62,456 bases of DNA from Taibaiella sp047605615 (GCA_047605615.1 JASGFI010000003.1:1-62456), one strand, 5' to 3'; numbered from the stretch's first letter, positions 26,487 through 35,238 are shown. Translations and numbers: made by a program. The notes: generated by a model from the sequence alone, not told the origin.

Positions 26487-27410
26487 TTACGCCAGTGCGG
26501 CTTCAAAATTAACCAGTTCCGAAAACCGACGGATACGTGCCGCAATGTCGTCTTGCGAAATTTCCTTCATGCGTTCGGGGCCAAATTTTTCCACGCAAAA
26601 AGATGCCAATGCCGAACCGGCTATTATGGCCGTCTTCATGTTGTCAAATGAAATGTCGCCGGTGCGCGCCAAATGGCCGATGAAGCCGCCGGCAAAAGTA
26701 TCGCCTGCGCCCGTGGGGTCGTACACTACTTCCAATGGCAATGCGGGCGCGGAAAATATCCTGTCTTCGCCGAACAAGAGTGCGCCGTGTTCGCCTTTTT
26801 TGACTACCAAATATTTGGGTCCCATGGCCTGTATTTTCCGGGCGGCCTTTACCAACGAATATTCTTCCGACAATTGGCGTGCTTCGCTGTCATTGATGAC
26901 CAATACATCTACCAATTTCAGCGTTTCCACCAAGTCGTCCATGGCGGTATCCATCCAAAAATTCATGGTGTCCATCACTATCAGCTCCGGGCGGGTTTCC
27001 ATTTGCTTTATGACGCTTTGCTGTACGGAAGGCACCAGGTTGCCCAGCATCAGGTACTTGCAGTCTTGGTAGCTGTCGGGTATTTGTGGGTTGAATTGGG
27101 CCAACACGTTTAAGTCGGTAACTAAGGTGTCTCGGGTATTCATGTCCAAGTGGTAGCGGCCGCTCCAAAAGAAGCTCTTACCGTCTTTTATTACTTCCAC
27201 GCCGTCAAAATGCACGCCCCTGGCCGCCAACAATTCCATTTCTTCCCGTGGAAAATCACCGCCGACTATGGATACCTGTTTTATGGGTTGGTAAAAATTG
27301 GACGCCGCCCAAGCCACGTAGGTTGCCGAACCGCCAATTATCTTGTCCACTTTCCCGAAGGGGGTTTCCAGCGCATCGAAAGCCATGGTGCCCACCACTA
27401 TTAATGACAT
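26487..27410 (-). CDS. PfkB-family carbohydrate/nucleoside kinase
   Basis: The 307-residue protein has the ribokinase-fold signature. Its N-terminus is MSLIVVGTMAFDAL with GGSATYVAWAA. The C-terminal anion-hole motif DPTGAGDTFAGGF contains the catalytic Asp at position 237. It belongs to the PfkB family, but its substrate cannot be read from the sequence; homologues in Bacteroidota are often called sugar kinases and some are adenosine kinase-like. It lies 46 bp downstream of rfaE1 on the same strand, so the two PfkB paralogues may form an operon. Confidence 0.88.
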   Translation of the reverse strand: MSLIVVGTMAFDALETPFGKVDKIIGGSATYVAWAASNFYQPIKQVSIVGGDFPREEMELLAARGVHFDGVEVIKDGKSFFWSGRYHLDMNTRDTLVTDLNVLAQFNPQIPDSYQDCKYLMLGNLVPSVQQSVIKQMETRPELIVMDTMNFWMDTAMDDLVETLKLVDVLVINDSEARQLSEEYSLVKAARKIQAMGPKYLVVKKGEHGALLFGEDRIFSAPALPLEVVYDPTGAGDTFAGGFIGHLARTGDISFDNMKTAIIAGSALASFCVEKFGPERMKEISQDDIAARIRRFSELVNFEAALA

Positions 27411-27456
27411 GTACTATTATTTTTTTAGGTCTCTTTTTGATAAAAACATTATGGGT

Positions 27457-28476
27457 TCAATGGTGTGCAGGCACCAAGGTTTCGGCTGCTTCCGCCCCCA
27501 TTGTTTGCGCCACTGCCTGCCGCAACGATGCCGGCGCCACCGGCACCACGCCCACCTGCCCGCACACTATGCCGGCGGCCACATTGGCCCAAGCGGCCAT
27601 TTGCGCCACGTTGCCGGTCAATGCGTACACCATAGAGGCCACCGCTATTACGGTATCGCCGGCGCCGCTTACGTCGGCTACGTTACGGACGTGCGAAGGT
27701 AATATATTTCTTTGGCTATCGGCATGGTAATACACTCCGTGTTCGGAGAGGGTGATAAAGGATATTTTATGGCCCAGCAATTCGCGCAACTGCCTGTGAA
27801 CTTCGTCCAGTTGCGGCAATTGCGGTTGTAGGTTCGTTAGCTGCAAGGCATCTTCGACTTCTTTGAGGTTTGGCTTGAAGATGTCCACCTCTTTGTAAGA
27901 GAAAAAGTTGTTGAATTTGGGGTCAACCGCGGTAATGATGCCTACGGCCTTGCAGTGCCCAATTACTTTTTCTATCACATTTTGCTTCAGTACCCCTTTG
28001 TTGTAATCTTCAAAGATGAGGACTTGGGGTTTATGGATTTGCAGGTATCTGAGGGTGGCATCTATGAAGGCGTGTTCATCGCGCGTGGCGAGTTCGGTAT
28101 CTACCTCCCTGTCCAAGCGCATCATTTGTTGCTTCTTGCTGATGATGCGTGTTTTGGTGGTAGTTATCCGGTCGTTGCTGCGCAATACCAATTGCGTTTC
28201 AATGCCTTCATTTTCCAGAAGTTGCAACAAGGTATTGGCATCGTCATCATTGCCTACTACGCTGGCTATGCTCACTTTTGCCCCTAACCGGCTACAGTTA
28301 AGCGCTACGTTGGCGGCACCGCCCAAGCGGCTTTCGGTGCGTTGGATATTGACTATGGGCACGGGCGCTTCGGGCGAAATACGTTCGGCGTCGCCATAAA
28401 AATAATTATCCAGCATCACATCGCCCAGCACCACCACGTGTAGCGCGGCAAAGGTTTTATATTTATTCTCCGGCAT
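27457..28476 (-). CDS. rfaE1: D-glycero-beta-D-manno-heptose-7-phosphate kinase
   Basis: RfaE1 phosphorylates heptose 7-phosphate at O-1 in ADP-heptose synthesis for LPS. The 339 residues match the N-terminal half of E. coli HldE: GDVMLDNYFYGDAERISPEAPVPIV, then LGGAANVALN and the catalytic GAGD at 271-274. The adenylyltransferase partner is encoded separately at 9310-9807. The heptose isomerase (gmhA) and phosphatase (gmhB) are not in this window. Confidence 0.95.
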   Translation of the reverse strand: MPENKYKTFAALHVVVLGDVMLDNYFYGDAERISPEAPVPIVNIQRTESRLGGAANVALNCSRLGAKVSIASVVGNDDDANTLLQLLENEGIETQLVLRSNDRITTTKTRIISKKQQMMRLDREVDTELATRDEHAFIDATLRYLQIHKPQVLIFEDYNKGVLKQNVIEKVIGHCKAVGIITAVDPKFNNFFSYKEVDIFKPNLKEVEDALQLTNLQPQLPQLDEVHRQLRELLGHKISFITLSEHGVYYHADSQRNILPSHVRNVADVSGAGDTVIAVASMVYALTGNVAQMAAWANVAAGIVCGQVGVVPVAPASLRQAVAQTMGAEAAETLVPAHH

Positions 28477-28573
28477 TTTTCACAAAAATCGGCATACGGC
28501 CTATAATTCATTTATGCGGCAACCACGCAAACCCCGACAAGGGATAAGATTACCAGTCATTCGGGCAAAACCA

Positions 28574-28996
28574 TTATTCCGGGGGTATCGCTTGCGGCTC
28601 GCTTTTCATTTCAAATATTACGGGTAACACGTAATGTACTTTCACGGGCTTGCCGCCACGTTGGGCGGGTTGCCATTTGGGCAATGCAGCTATCACCCTT
28701 TTAGCCTCTTCGTCGCAACCAAAACCCAATCCTTTTTCCACATCAACGTTGGCTACACTACCGTCGTCCATAACATCAAAACCCACTATCACTTCTCCTT
28801 CCACCGCGCTATCCAAGGCCATGACGGGATAGCGAAGATTGAGGGAAAGATAGGAGGCCAACTGCCCTGCCCCACCGGGAAACCACGGGCCTTCCGTATT
28901 GTTCAGGCTATCTGCTCCGGCAGCAACCACATACCGGCCCTGCCCCACGGTAGATAGGGAAATCAAAACACCCATAATAGTCAAAACCGCCCTCAT
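28574..28996 (-). CDS. Small TonB C-terminal-domain protein with signal peptide
   Basis: The 140 residues begin with a signal peptide (MRAVLTIMGVLISLSTVGQ). A TonB C-terminal fold follows: FPGG...LASYLSLNLRYPVMA, GEVIVGFDVMDDGSVANVDV, KRVIAALPKWQPAQRGGKPVKVHYVLPVIFE. Unlike true TonB it has no long proline-rich spacer, and the N-terminal segment looks cleavable rather than anchoring. It may be a periplasmic accessory of the kind common in Bacteroidota. No exbBD or TonB-dependent receptor is near. Confidence 0.8.
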   Translation of the reverse strand: MRAVLTIMGVLISLSTVGQGRYVVAAGADSLNNTEGPWFPGGAGQLASYLSLNLRYPVMALDSAVEGEVIVGFDVMDDGSVANVDVEKGLGFGCDEEAKRVIAALPKWQPAQRGGKPVKVHYVLPVIFEMKSEPQAIPPE

Positions 28997-29233
28997 CTCT
29001 TAATGACCTTGATACGCCTGATAGCAAAAATCGTTGCGAAATTAGGACTTTTTTTTCTCTATGTGGCAAGCTATGCCCCGCACACGGGGCAGTTTTTGCG
29101 CAATAAATGCTGTGCAAAAGACACTAAGGCACCAAGCACTTTTTGGTTGCATATTTTTTCCGGTTAGGGGCATAAAACAGCATTTAACCCCGCCAGGTGC
29201 CGAATATTGGCGGAAATAAACTAACTTGCCTTC

Positions 29234-30280
29234 ATGAAGTTTGAGCCGGTTACGATAAAGGACATAGCAAAAGCATTGGGCTTTTCCACATCAACGGTTT
29301 CCCGTGCGCTGCGCGACAGCCACGAAATAAGCGGAGATACCAAAAAGGCCGTGTTGGCCTATGCCGACCAAGTCAACTACCGCCCCAATCCGATAGCGCA
29401 AAACTTAAAGGACAGGAGGAGCAAATCCATAGGCGTGATGGTAAGCGAAATAGCCAACAGCTTCTTTTCGCAGGTGATAGACGGCATAGAATCTGTTGCA
29501 TACAACAATGGCTACCACGTAATCATTGCGCAGACACACGAATTGTTGGAAAAAGAAAAGGAAGCCATGAATTATTTGGCCTCCAGGTCGGTGGATGGCA
29601 TCGTGATGTCGCTGTCGGGCGAAACGGCCAATATAGAACACCTGATGTACCTGCATAAAATGGGCATGCCTTTTGTTTTTTTCGACAGGGTTACGGATAA
29701 AATAGACACCTACCGTGTATCGTCGGACAATGTGAAGGCCGCCTACGAAGGCACCATGCACTTGCTGGAAAATGGCTTCAAGCGAGTAGCTTTTTTGGGC
29801 AATGCACCTCATTTGTCCATCGTGAGGGATAGGCGCAGCGGCTACGAGCGCGCGATTGAAAAAATGCAATTGCCCGTTGATGAAAATTTGACTGGCTATT
29901 GCGAACACGGGGGATTGGTGTACGAAGAGGTAGCCGGCGAAATGAACCGCTTGCTGCAACTTCCCGACCCGGCAGATGCCGTTTTGGCCTGCTCCGACAA
30001 GATTACCACCAATGTTTTCAGGTATTGCAAATCCAACAACGTAGCGGTGCCCCATCAGGTGGGCATAGTCGGTTTTTCCAACTTGGACTTGACGGAATAC
30101 CTGGAGCCGTCCCTTTCAATCATTAGGCAAAAGGCTTTTGAGATGGGCGAAATGGCGGCATCCAGCATGATACACTTACTCGAAAGCAAAAGGCCCATAT
30201 ACCAATTTGAGACCAAGATACTGGAACCTGAATTGTACAAAAGGTCATCGTCCGCAAGAGTACAGGTTTCGTTGTCCTGA
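29234..30280 (+). CDS. LacI/PurR-family transcriptional regulator
   Basis: The 348-residue repressor has a typical N-terminal helix-turn-helix (TIKDIAKALGFSTSTVSRALRD, residues 7-28) with the hinge YRPNPIAQNL. A periplasmic-binding-protein-like sensor domain follows (SIGVMVSEIANSFFSQVIDGI, then SVDGIVMSLSGE and PDAVLACSDKI-type stretches). Regulators of this type control sugar or glycan genes, but no catabolic gene is adjacent. It converges on the SpoIIM-family gene with a 28-bp gap. TAACTTGC just before the ATG may be a weak -7 box. Confidence 0.92.
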   Translation: MKFEPVTIKDIAKALGFSTSTVSRALRDSHEISGDTKKAVLAYADQVNYRPNPIAQNLKDRRSKSIGVMVSEIANSFFSQVIDGIESVAYNNGYHVIIAQTHELLEKEKEAMNYLASRSVDGIVMSLSGETANIEHLMYLHKMGMPFVFFDRVTDKIDTYRVSSDNVKAAYEGTMHLLENGFKRVAFLGNAPHLSIVRDRRSGYERAIEKMQLPVDENLTGYCEHGGLVYEEVAGEMNRLLQLPDPADAVLACSDKITTNVFRYCKSNNVAVPHQVGIVGFSNLDLTEYLEPSLSIIRQKAFEMGEMAASSMIHLLESKRPIYQFETKILEPELYKRSSSARVQVSLS

Positions 30281-30308
30281 TTTTTCAGGAAGGCAACAAT
30301 CTTTTCGT

Positions 30309-31283
30309 TCATCGCGGCCGCCCGCTCCCATTGTGTGAAATGGCCGCCGCGGACTTGGCAACCTTGGCCGGATACCACACGAAGTACCACAATATAAAAA
30401 CAAGCGAACTGCCCAATATGACCATGCTCATGGCTACCGGCGTTTCGGTATGGCGGGTTACAAAACTCTCGAAAAAGGCGGCCACGGATAGTATGGGGAT
30501 TAAGGCGACGAGGATTTTGACACCATCGCGCGCACCCATCTTCAACGATTCCATGCGGCTGTAGGTACGCGGAAATAGGATACTGTTGCCCAATACCATG
30601 CCCGCACCCCCGGCTATGATAATGGCCGATATTTCCAAGGTGCCGTGCGTAAACACCACCAATATGGACTTCAGCCCCAGGCCATGCGCAAAAAACATTT
30701 GCTCGAAGGCGCCCAACATGATGCCGTTTTTCAGCAGCAGCCACAGCGTGCCCACCGAACAGGTAATGCCCAGCATAAAGCATATCAAGGTCACGTTGAT
30801 ATTGTTCCACGCTATTTGCAGGTACATCAAAAATTCGTTTTCGTCTTTGTACACGCCAAAGGGGTCGCCTTTGGCTATGTTGTCTTCGGTCATGTTTACG
30901 TACTCGTCGCCCAGTATCCCGCGCACGAAGGAAGGCTGCCGCCAGTTGCTGAATATGCCTATCAGCATAAACAGCATGAAGAACAGCAGGGCAAACCGAA
31001 GCACCTTTCGGTTGCGGTACAATATCAAGGGCAGCTCCTCTTTGAAGAAAAACAATATCCTGTTCTTCTTCTCTTTCTTGTTGCTGTAAATGGACAGGTA
31101 TATGCCGGCGGCCATGCTGTTGATGTACTTCACGGTTTTGCTGAACGGATAGTGCGTCTTGGCATAGCCCAAATCGTCCACCAGGTTCACGAATCGCTTG
31201 GCCAGTTCGTCCGGGTCGTCCGTAGCTTGGCCATAGCCGTCCCAGCGTTCTTTGTTTTGTTTTATGAATTGTCCTTCGCGCAA
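30309..31283 (-). CDS. SpoIIM-family integral membrane protein (DUF95)
   Basis: The protein has about 324 residues and five or more membrane segments (for example FALLFFMLFMLIGIFS; LICFMLGITCSVGTLWLLL; ILVALIPILSVAAFFESF). Its N-terminus (REGQFIKQNKERWDGYG) is the family's usual opening. SpoIIM-family proteins occur widely in non-sporulating Bacteroidota, usually near an RDD-family protein; no role is established here. The start was set at a TTG (31283), because the longer frame (31367) overlaps a perfect -7 box at 31365-31372. Other starts in between remain possible. Confidence 0.8.
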   Translation of the reverse strand: MREGQFIKQNKERWDGYGQATDDPDELAKRFVNLVDDLGYAKTHYPFSKTVKYINSMAAGIYLSIYSNKKEKKNRILFFFKEELPLILYRNRKVLRFALLFFMLFMLIGIFSNWRQPSFVRGILGDEYVNMTEDNIAKGDPFGVYKDENEFLMYLQIAWNNINVTLICFMLGITCSVGTLWLLLKNGIMLGAFEQMFFAHGLGLKSILVVFTHGTLEISAIIIAGGAGMVLGNSILFPRTYSRMESLKMGARDGVKILVALIPILSVAAFFESFVTRHTETPVAMSMVILGSSLVFILWYFVWYPAKVAKSAAAISHNGSGRPR

Positions 31284-31364
31284 TGTTTGCTGTTGTTGTT
31301 TCGATATAAAACCAAGGCTGTGGTATTTTCCGGCTACCCATGCCGTTGCAAAAGGTAAAGATAG

Positions 31365-31372
31365 CAAAGGTA
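31365..31372 (-). promoter_or_regulatory. -7 box for SpoIIM-family gene
   Basis: TACCTTTG on the minus strand, an exact TAnnTTTG match, 82 nt before the chosen start. Confidence 0.5.
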
Positions 31373-31474
31373 AACTGAAAAAGCAGTCGGGTCTTTCGGT
31401 TTCCGGCGGCAGTAGTCTGTGTGGCCGTGCGGCGAAATATTTTATTTGTGTTAAATATTATAGAATAAAGGCCG

Positions 31475-31505
31475 TATATTTGTTTTTAAGTGTGTACACA
31501 CTTAA
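31475..31505 (+). promoter_or_regulatory. -7 box with perfect 20-bp palindromic operator candidate
   Basis: TATATTTG (31475-31482) is followed by TTAAGTGTGTACACACTTAA (31486-31505), a perfect palindrome placed where transcription would start. It lies 369 bp upstream of a TetR-family gene and 62 bp before a small ORF. Confidence 0.5.
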
Positions 31506-31566
31506 ATTGCCCCTTATTCTTCTTGCCCGATGTGCCGCGATTGGGCTATATTAGGAAATAATAAAG

Positions 31567-31650
31567 ATGTCATTTGGAAAGAAGAGGCTGCAATTTTATC
31601 GTTATTTTCGTGCGAAAGTATATTTTTTTCGACACCAAGAGGCTAAATAA
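31567..31650 (+). CDS. Putative 27-residue basic small protein
   Basis: ATG through TAA gives MSFGKKRLQFYRYFRAKVYF-like sequence with many Arg/Lys and aromatics. An AGGA lies 13 nt upstream, and a candidate promoter and operator lie at 31475-31505. A leader peptide or chance ORF are both possible; nothing confirms translation. Confidence 0.2.
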   Translation: MSFGKKRLQFYRYFRAKVYFFRHQEAK

Positions 31651-31873
31651 AGGTAAATTCGCTGCGTAATCGGTTACTTTATTCGATTTCTTGTATAAAC
31701 CAAAGTGAAGCACCCGGAAAGAGTAACGGTATGGTCTTGGCAAGAATCATTTGGCCTGCTGCTTCCAAAAATCAGGTACGGAATTTGCGGTATTTTCACG
31801 ATGCCAGCAAAGACATTGGTCAACGTTAATTGGAATCTAATTTGCAGCACTAACCCATTTTGACATAAAATTC

Positions 31874-32410
31874 ATGAACAGAAAACAAAGCATTGCAGAT
31901 AGCGCACTTACATTATTTGCCGGCCGCGGATACGAAAACACCTCTACCCAACTTATCTCCAAAGAAGCGGGCGTATCTGAGGCGTTGATTTTCAAGCATT
32001 TTGGAAACAAGGAAAAATTATTGGCCTACATAATCAAGGACGGCTACAAGCGCATAGTGGAAAACAACCGGGGTATCTTTCAGAACAAGGCACCCTTGGA
32101 TTTCGTGTTTACCGTTATAGACCTTCCCTACAAATTGGTGTGGGAAGAACCGCAGTTCTGGGAATTGCAATACAGGCTGCTCGACATGGAAATTTCGCTG
32201 AAGCAACACGAACGTTTCATGCAGCCGCTCAACGCCATGTTGGTAAAGGCGTTTCGCGAGTTGGGCTACGCACAACCCGAAAAAGAAACCGAATTGATGC
32301 TGGTGTTCGTAGAGGCTTTCTGGAAATACCTGATAGCCCACCGCGACGAAAACAAGGCAAAGTACCTGGAGCTGCAAAATTTCTTCAAGACGAAATACAC
32401 GACCAAATAA
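31874..32410 (+). CDS. TetR/AcrR-family transcriptional regulator
   Basis: The 178-residue protein has an N-terminal TetR helix-turn-helix (ADSALTLFAGRGYENTSTQLISKEAGVSEALIFKHFGNKEKLL, shown in two runs: residues about 8-27 and 28-50). The C-terminal ligand-binding part is all-alpha and diverse, so the inducer cannot be guessed. It is followed 14 bp later by mgsA, probably on the same transcript. It may bind the palindrome at 31486-31505, which is only an inference. Confidence 0.9.
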   Translation: MNRKQSIADSALTLFAGRGYENTSTQLISKEAGVSEALIFKHFGNKEKLLAYIIKDGYKRIVENNRGIFQNKAPLDFVFTVIDLPYKLVWEEPQFWELQYRLLDMEISLKQHERFMQPLNAMLVKAFRELGYAQPEKETELMLVFVEAFWKYLIAHRDENKAKYLELQNFFKTKYTTK

Positions 32411-32424
32411 GTTTACATTTTTGT

Positions 32425-32892
32425 ATGAGTTCCATCAAGGTTTTAGAGAAAAGGAAAAACATAGCGTTGGTGGCCCACGATTTTAGGAAAGCCGATATGC
32501 TGGCTTGGGCACAAGAGCGCAAAAGCCAATTGGAAGCCCATACCCTGTACGCAACCGGCACCACCGGGCGCATCATAGAAGAAGAAACAGGCTTGGCCGT
32601 CACAAAATTTTTCAGCGGCCCCCTGGGCGGCGACCAGCAAATAGGCAGCCTCATAGCCGAAGGCAAAATAGACATGCTGGTGTTCTTTTGGGACCCCATG
32701 AATGCCCAACCGCACGATACCGACGTGAAAGCCTTGTTGAGGTTGAGCGTTACCTGGAACATACTATTGGCTTGCGACCGCAGCACCGCCGATTTCCTTA
32801 TTTCATCGCCGTATATGGACGAGGCTTACCCCAGAGTATTGCCCGATTATACCGACTACTTAACGCGGGACGTAACGGAAAATCCCTTGTAA
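32425..32892 (+). CDS. mgsA: Methylglyoxal synthase
   Basis: MgsA converts dihydroxyacetone phosphate to methylglyoxal and phosphate, a bypass that relieves sugar-phosphate stress. The 155 residues contain LVAHDFRK, ATGTTGRII, SGPLGGDQQIGSLI (catalytic Asp) and FFWDPMNAQPHDTDVKALLRL, all as in the E. coli enzyme. The start at 32425 was chosen because the longer frame runs backwards through the TetR gene. It ends at an intrinsic terminator (32904-32932). Confidence 0.96.
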   Translation: MSSIKVLEKRKNIALVAHDFRKADMLAWAQERKSQLEAHTLYATGTTGRIIEEETGLAVTKFFSGPLGGDQQIGSLIAEGKIDMLVFFWDPMNAQPHDTDVKALLRLSVTWNILLACDRSTADFLISSPYMDEAYPRVLPDYTDYLTRDVTENPL

Positions 32893-32903
32893 AAACATAC
32901 CGG

Positions 32904-32932
32904 AGAGGCCGATTGTGGCCTCTTTCTTTTTG
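32904..32932 (+). terminator. Intrinsic terminator after mgsA
   Basis: A 7-bp stem AGAGGCC/GGCCTCT with a 6-nt loop is followed by TTCTTTTTG. Confidence 0.7.
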
Positions 32933-32950
32933 TGGTGAAAAATCTTTCTT

Positions 32951-34591
32951 ATGCAAAAATATAGCGTAGCGGGAAATATAATTGACATAGCGGGCAGGCG
33001 TGTGTACAAGGGAAAAGTGGAGGTAGAAAATGGCCGGGTGGCAGCCGTGGTGCCGGTAGCCACGCAGGTGCCGGGCAGGTATATAATGCCGGGATTCGTG
33101 GATGCACACGTACACATAGAAAGCTCCATGTTGGTGCCGCACGTTTTTGGGGGCATGGCCGTGAAACACGGTACGGTAGCCACCGTAAGCGACCCGCACG
33201 AAATAGCCAACGTATGCGGCGTGGCCGGCGTGGACTTTATGCTGGAAAGTGCGGCCCTCACCCCTTTGAAAATTAATTTTGGCGCCCCGTCATGCGTACC
33301 CGCCACCAATTTTGAAACAGCAGGTGCCTCTATTGACGACAAAGCGGTAAGCGCACTGTTGGCCCGGCCGGAAATAAAGTACCTCACGGAAATGATGAAT
33401 TTTCCGGGAGTGCTGCATCATGATGCGCAGGTAATGGCCAAGATAGCCGCGGCCAAAGCCTTAAACAAACCGATAGACGGCCATGCACCCGGCCTGCGCG
33501 GGGCAGATGCCTTGCGGTATGCCGCTGCGGGCATCAGCACCGACCATGAATGTACCACCTTGGAAGAAGCCGTGGATAAATTGGAGGCAGGTATGTACAT
33601 CTTGATAAGGGAAGGAAGCGCGGCCAAGAATTTTGAAGCGTTGGCACCGTTATTTGCCAGCCATCCCGGCAAATTGATGCTTTGCAGCGACGACAAACAC
33701 CCGGACGAACTGGTGAAGGGGCATGTCAATCAACTGGTGGAACGTGCTTTGGCCAAAGGTTACGATGTCTATGACGTGCTACATGCGGCTTGCGTATTGC
33801 CGGTAACGCATTATGGCCTCGATGTGGGTTTGCTGCGGGCGGGCGACCCTGCGGATTTTATCATTGTCGATTCATTGGAGCATGTAGTGCCAAGTGCCGT
33901 GTTTATCGACGGCATAGACGTATTGAATGCAGCAGCCGAAGGGCGGCAACAATGCGTGCAGCCTGTCAATAATTTCGCCATAACCGCACCCCACATTTCC
34001 GCCTACGAAATAAAACCGCCGCGGGATGCCGACAAGGTGCAGGTAAGGGCAATAAAAGCGTTGGACGGCCAATTGCTTACCGAAGCCTTCGATGCGGAAC
34101 TGCCGGTAACAGGCGGCAAGGTAATGACCGATATAGAAAATGACCTGTTGAAAATAGGCGTGGTAAACAGGTACCGACAAGCTGCCGTGAGCATAGGGTT
34201 TGTTCATGGGTTTGGCTTGCGCAGCGGTGCCATGGCATCCAGCGTGGCCCACGATAGCCACAATATAGTTTTTGTAGGCGTAGATGACGATGCCATAGCC
34301 ACGGCCGTAGCAGCCATAGTAAACCAAAAAGGAGGTATATGCGTTACGGCGGACGGCAACACGATGCTGATGCCCTTGCCCGTGGCCGGGTTGATGAGTG
34401 AAGAAGACGGCATAACCGTAGCCGCCACCTACGAAAAACTTGACGCTTTTGCCAAGCAATTGGGCAGTAAATTAGAAGCACCATTTATGACGCTTTCCTT
34501 TATGGCACTGCCCGTAATACCCACATTGAAAATAACGGACAAAGGTTTGTTTGACGTCAACCAATTTGCGTTTACGGATTTGTTCCGTTAG
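32951..34591 (+). CDS. ade: Adenine deaminase
   Basis: The enzyme turns adenine into hypoxanthine for purine salvage. The 546 residues show the metal-binding DAHVHIESSM, then TVSDPHEIANVCG, TEMMNFPGVLHHD, DGHAPGLRG, STDHECTT and LCSDDKHPDEL; the C-terminal part has VKHG-like and SVAHDSHNIVFVGVDD stretches typical of the family. Its length is close to that of the Bacillus enzyme (577). It is a plus-strand gene, separate from mgsA by a terminator. The next 900 bp are non-coding. Confidence 0.95.
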   Translation: MQKYSVAGNIIDIAGRRVYKGKVEVENGRVAAVVPVATQVPGRYIMPGFVDAHVHIESSMLVPHVFGGMAVKHGTVATVSDPHEIANVCGVAGVDFMLESAALTPLKINFGAPSCVPATNFETAGASIDDKAVSALLARPEIKYLTEMMNFPGVLHHDAQVMAKIAAAKALNKPIDGHAPGLRGADALRYAAAGISTDHECTTLEEAVDKLEAGMYILIREGSAAKNFEALAPLFASHPGKLMLCSDDKHPDELVKGHVNQLVERALAKGYDVYDVLHAACVLPVTHYGLDVGLLRAGDPADFIIVDSLEHVVPSAVFIDGIDVLNAAAEGRQQCVQPVNNFAITAPHISAYEIKPPRDADKVQVRAIKALDGQLLTEAFDAELPVTGGKVMTDIENDLLKIGVVNRYRQAAVSIGFVHGFGLRSGAMASSVAHDSHNIVFVGVDDDAIATAVAAIVNQKGGICVTADGNTMLMPLPVAGLMSEEDGITVAATYEKLDAFAKQLGSKLEAPFMTLSFMALPVIPTLKITDKGLFDVNQFAFTDLFR

Positions 34592-34679
34592 GCCATGCTC
34601 CTAACCGGGTAAAAGTGTGCCATCGGATTGCGTTGGCCAATTGTGCGACATTCAAGAAAAATCTTTTCATTCCCGCTTC

Positions 34680-34698
34680 GTCATGCCGCCGTGCATCT
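34680..34698 (+). repeat. GTCATGC...GCATCT dispersed repeat, copy 2
   Basis: GTCATGCCGCCGTGCATCT, related to 24745-24768 and 40809-40826. Nearby GGTGGGCAAGGGCCT (about 34720) is the complement of a stretch beside copy 3. Confidence 0.55.
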
Positions 34699-34924
34699 AT
34701 TACGGGGGTGTTTTATGGTGGGCAAGGGCCTATGCAGGGTGCTTTTTTTAGTTCCTTCCAGCATGACAAGCGGGAGTGCCGTGATGCTCTTTTCATTCCC
34801 GCTCCTATCACCCTGCAAGGGACTAATGTCGGGGGCTTTCTTACCCAATCGATGCGGCGGCGGTTGCGGTTGCGTTGCCCCCGGCCTCGGCCGGGGGATT
34901 GTACCATCCTCCCGCCCACAAAAA

Positions 34925-34952
34925 GAAGGCGGGCCATTGCTTGCCCGCCTTC
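34925..34952 (-). terminator. GC-rich hairpin, possible minus-strand terminator
   Basis: GAAGGCGGGC and its complement form a 10-bp stem with an 8-nt loop. On the minus strand it is followed by TTTTTG, but no minus-strand gene upstream is evident except the distant T9SS gene. Confidence 0.35.
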
Positions 34953-35090
34953 GTCGTGACCAATCCCCGCCGAGGATAGTTTCATTTCTGAAAATCAATA
35001 CGTTGTATAATTGGTATACAAAATCGTATCTTTTTGCCCATTTTTTTTGTCGTTATTGGCAAACAAAGCGATTTATCGCCAATACCATTT

Positions 35091-35238
35091 TAAAATAAGG
35101 CATTGTTAATCAGAGATACCTTTTCGGAAACTTTGTCAACTTTTTAAAAGTTGACAAAGTTGGAAATCAAGCAAAAATAAATTTAGGTAGGCTCTACATA
35201 TCTGTATAGGTATCTTAGTTTAACAATGCCTAAAATAA
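35091..35238. mobile_element. 132-bp MITE-like hairpin element with 8-bp direct repeats
   Basis: The element proper is 35099-35230. Its ends GGCATTGTTAA..C..AGATACC and the complement match at 19 of 22 positions. TAAAATAA flanks it exactly on both sides (35091-35098 and 35231-35238), the pattern left by transposition. The centre is a near-perfect palindrome around AACTTTTTAAAAGTT (about 35129-35161). No ORF is inside. A homologous element of the same length is at 59340-59471. Confidence 0.7.

Larger units (their letters stand above)
31284..31873. other. Intergenic region with divergent promoters, palindrome and small ORF
   Basis: About 590 bp between the SpoIIM and TetR genes. It holds the SpoIIM leader and -7 box, a plus-strand -7 box (31475-31482), a perfect 20-bp palindrome (31486-31505), and a 27-codon ORF (31567-31650). 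The rest shows nothing recognisable. Confidence 0.6.

Noticed and set aside
30309..31283. SpoIIM-family protein as evidence for sporulation
   Set aside because: The family is common in non-sporulating Bacteroidota, and no other sporulation gene is present.
34681..34998. A 105-codon minus-strand ORF in the ade downstream gap
   Set aside because: It runs through hairpins and GTCATGC repeats, is Arg/Pro-rich and has no family features.
35099..35230. An integron attC site
   Set aside because: The ends GGCATTGTTAA do not match the attC core GTTRRRY, no gene cassette is linked, and flanking 8-bp direct repeats fit transposition instead.
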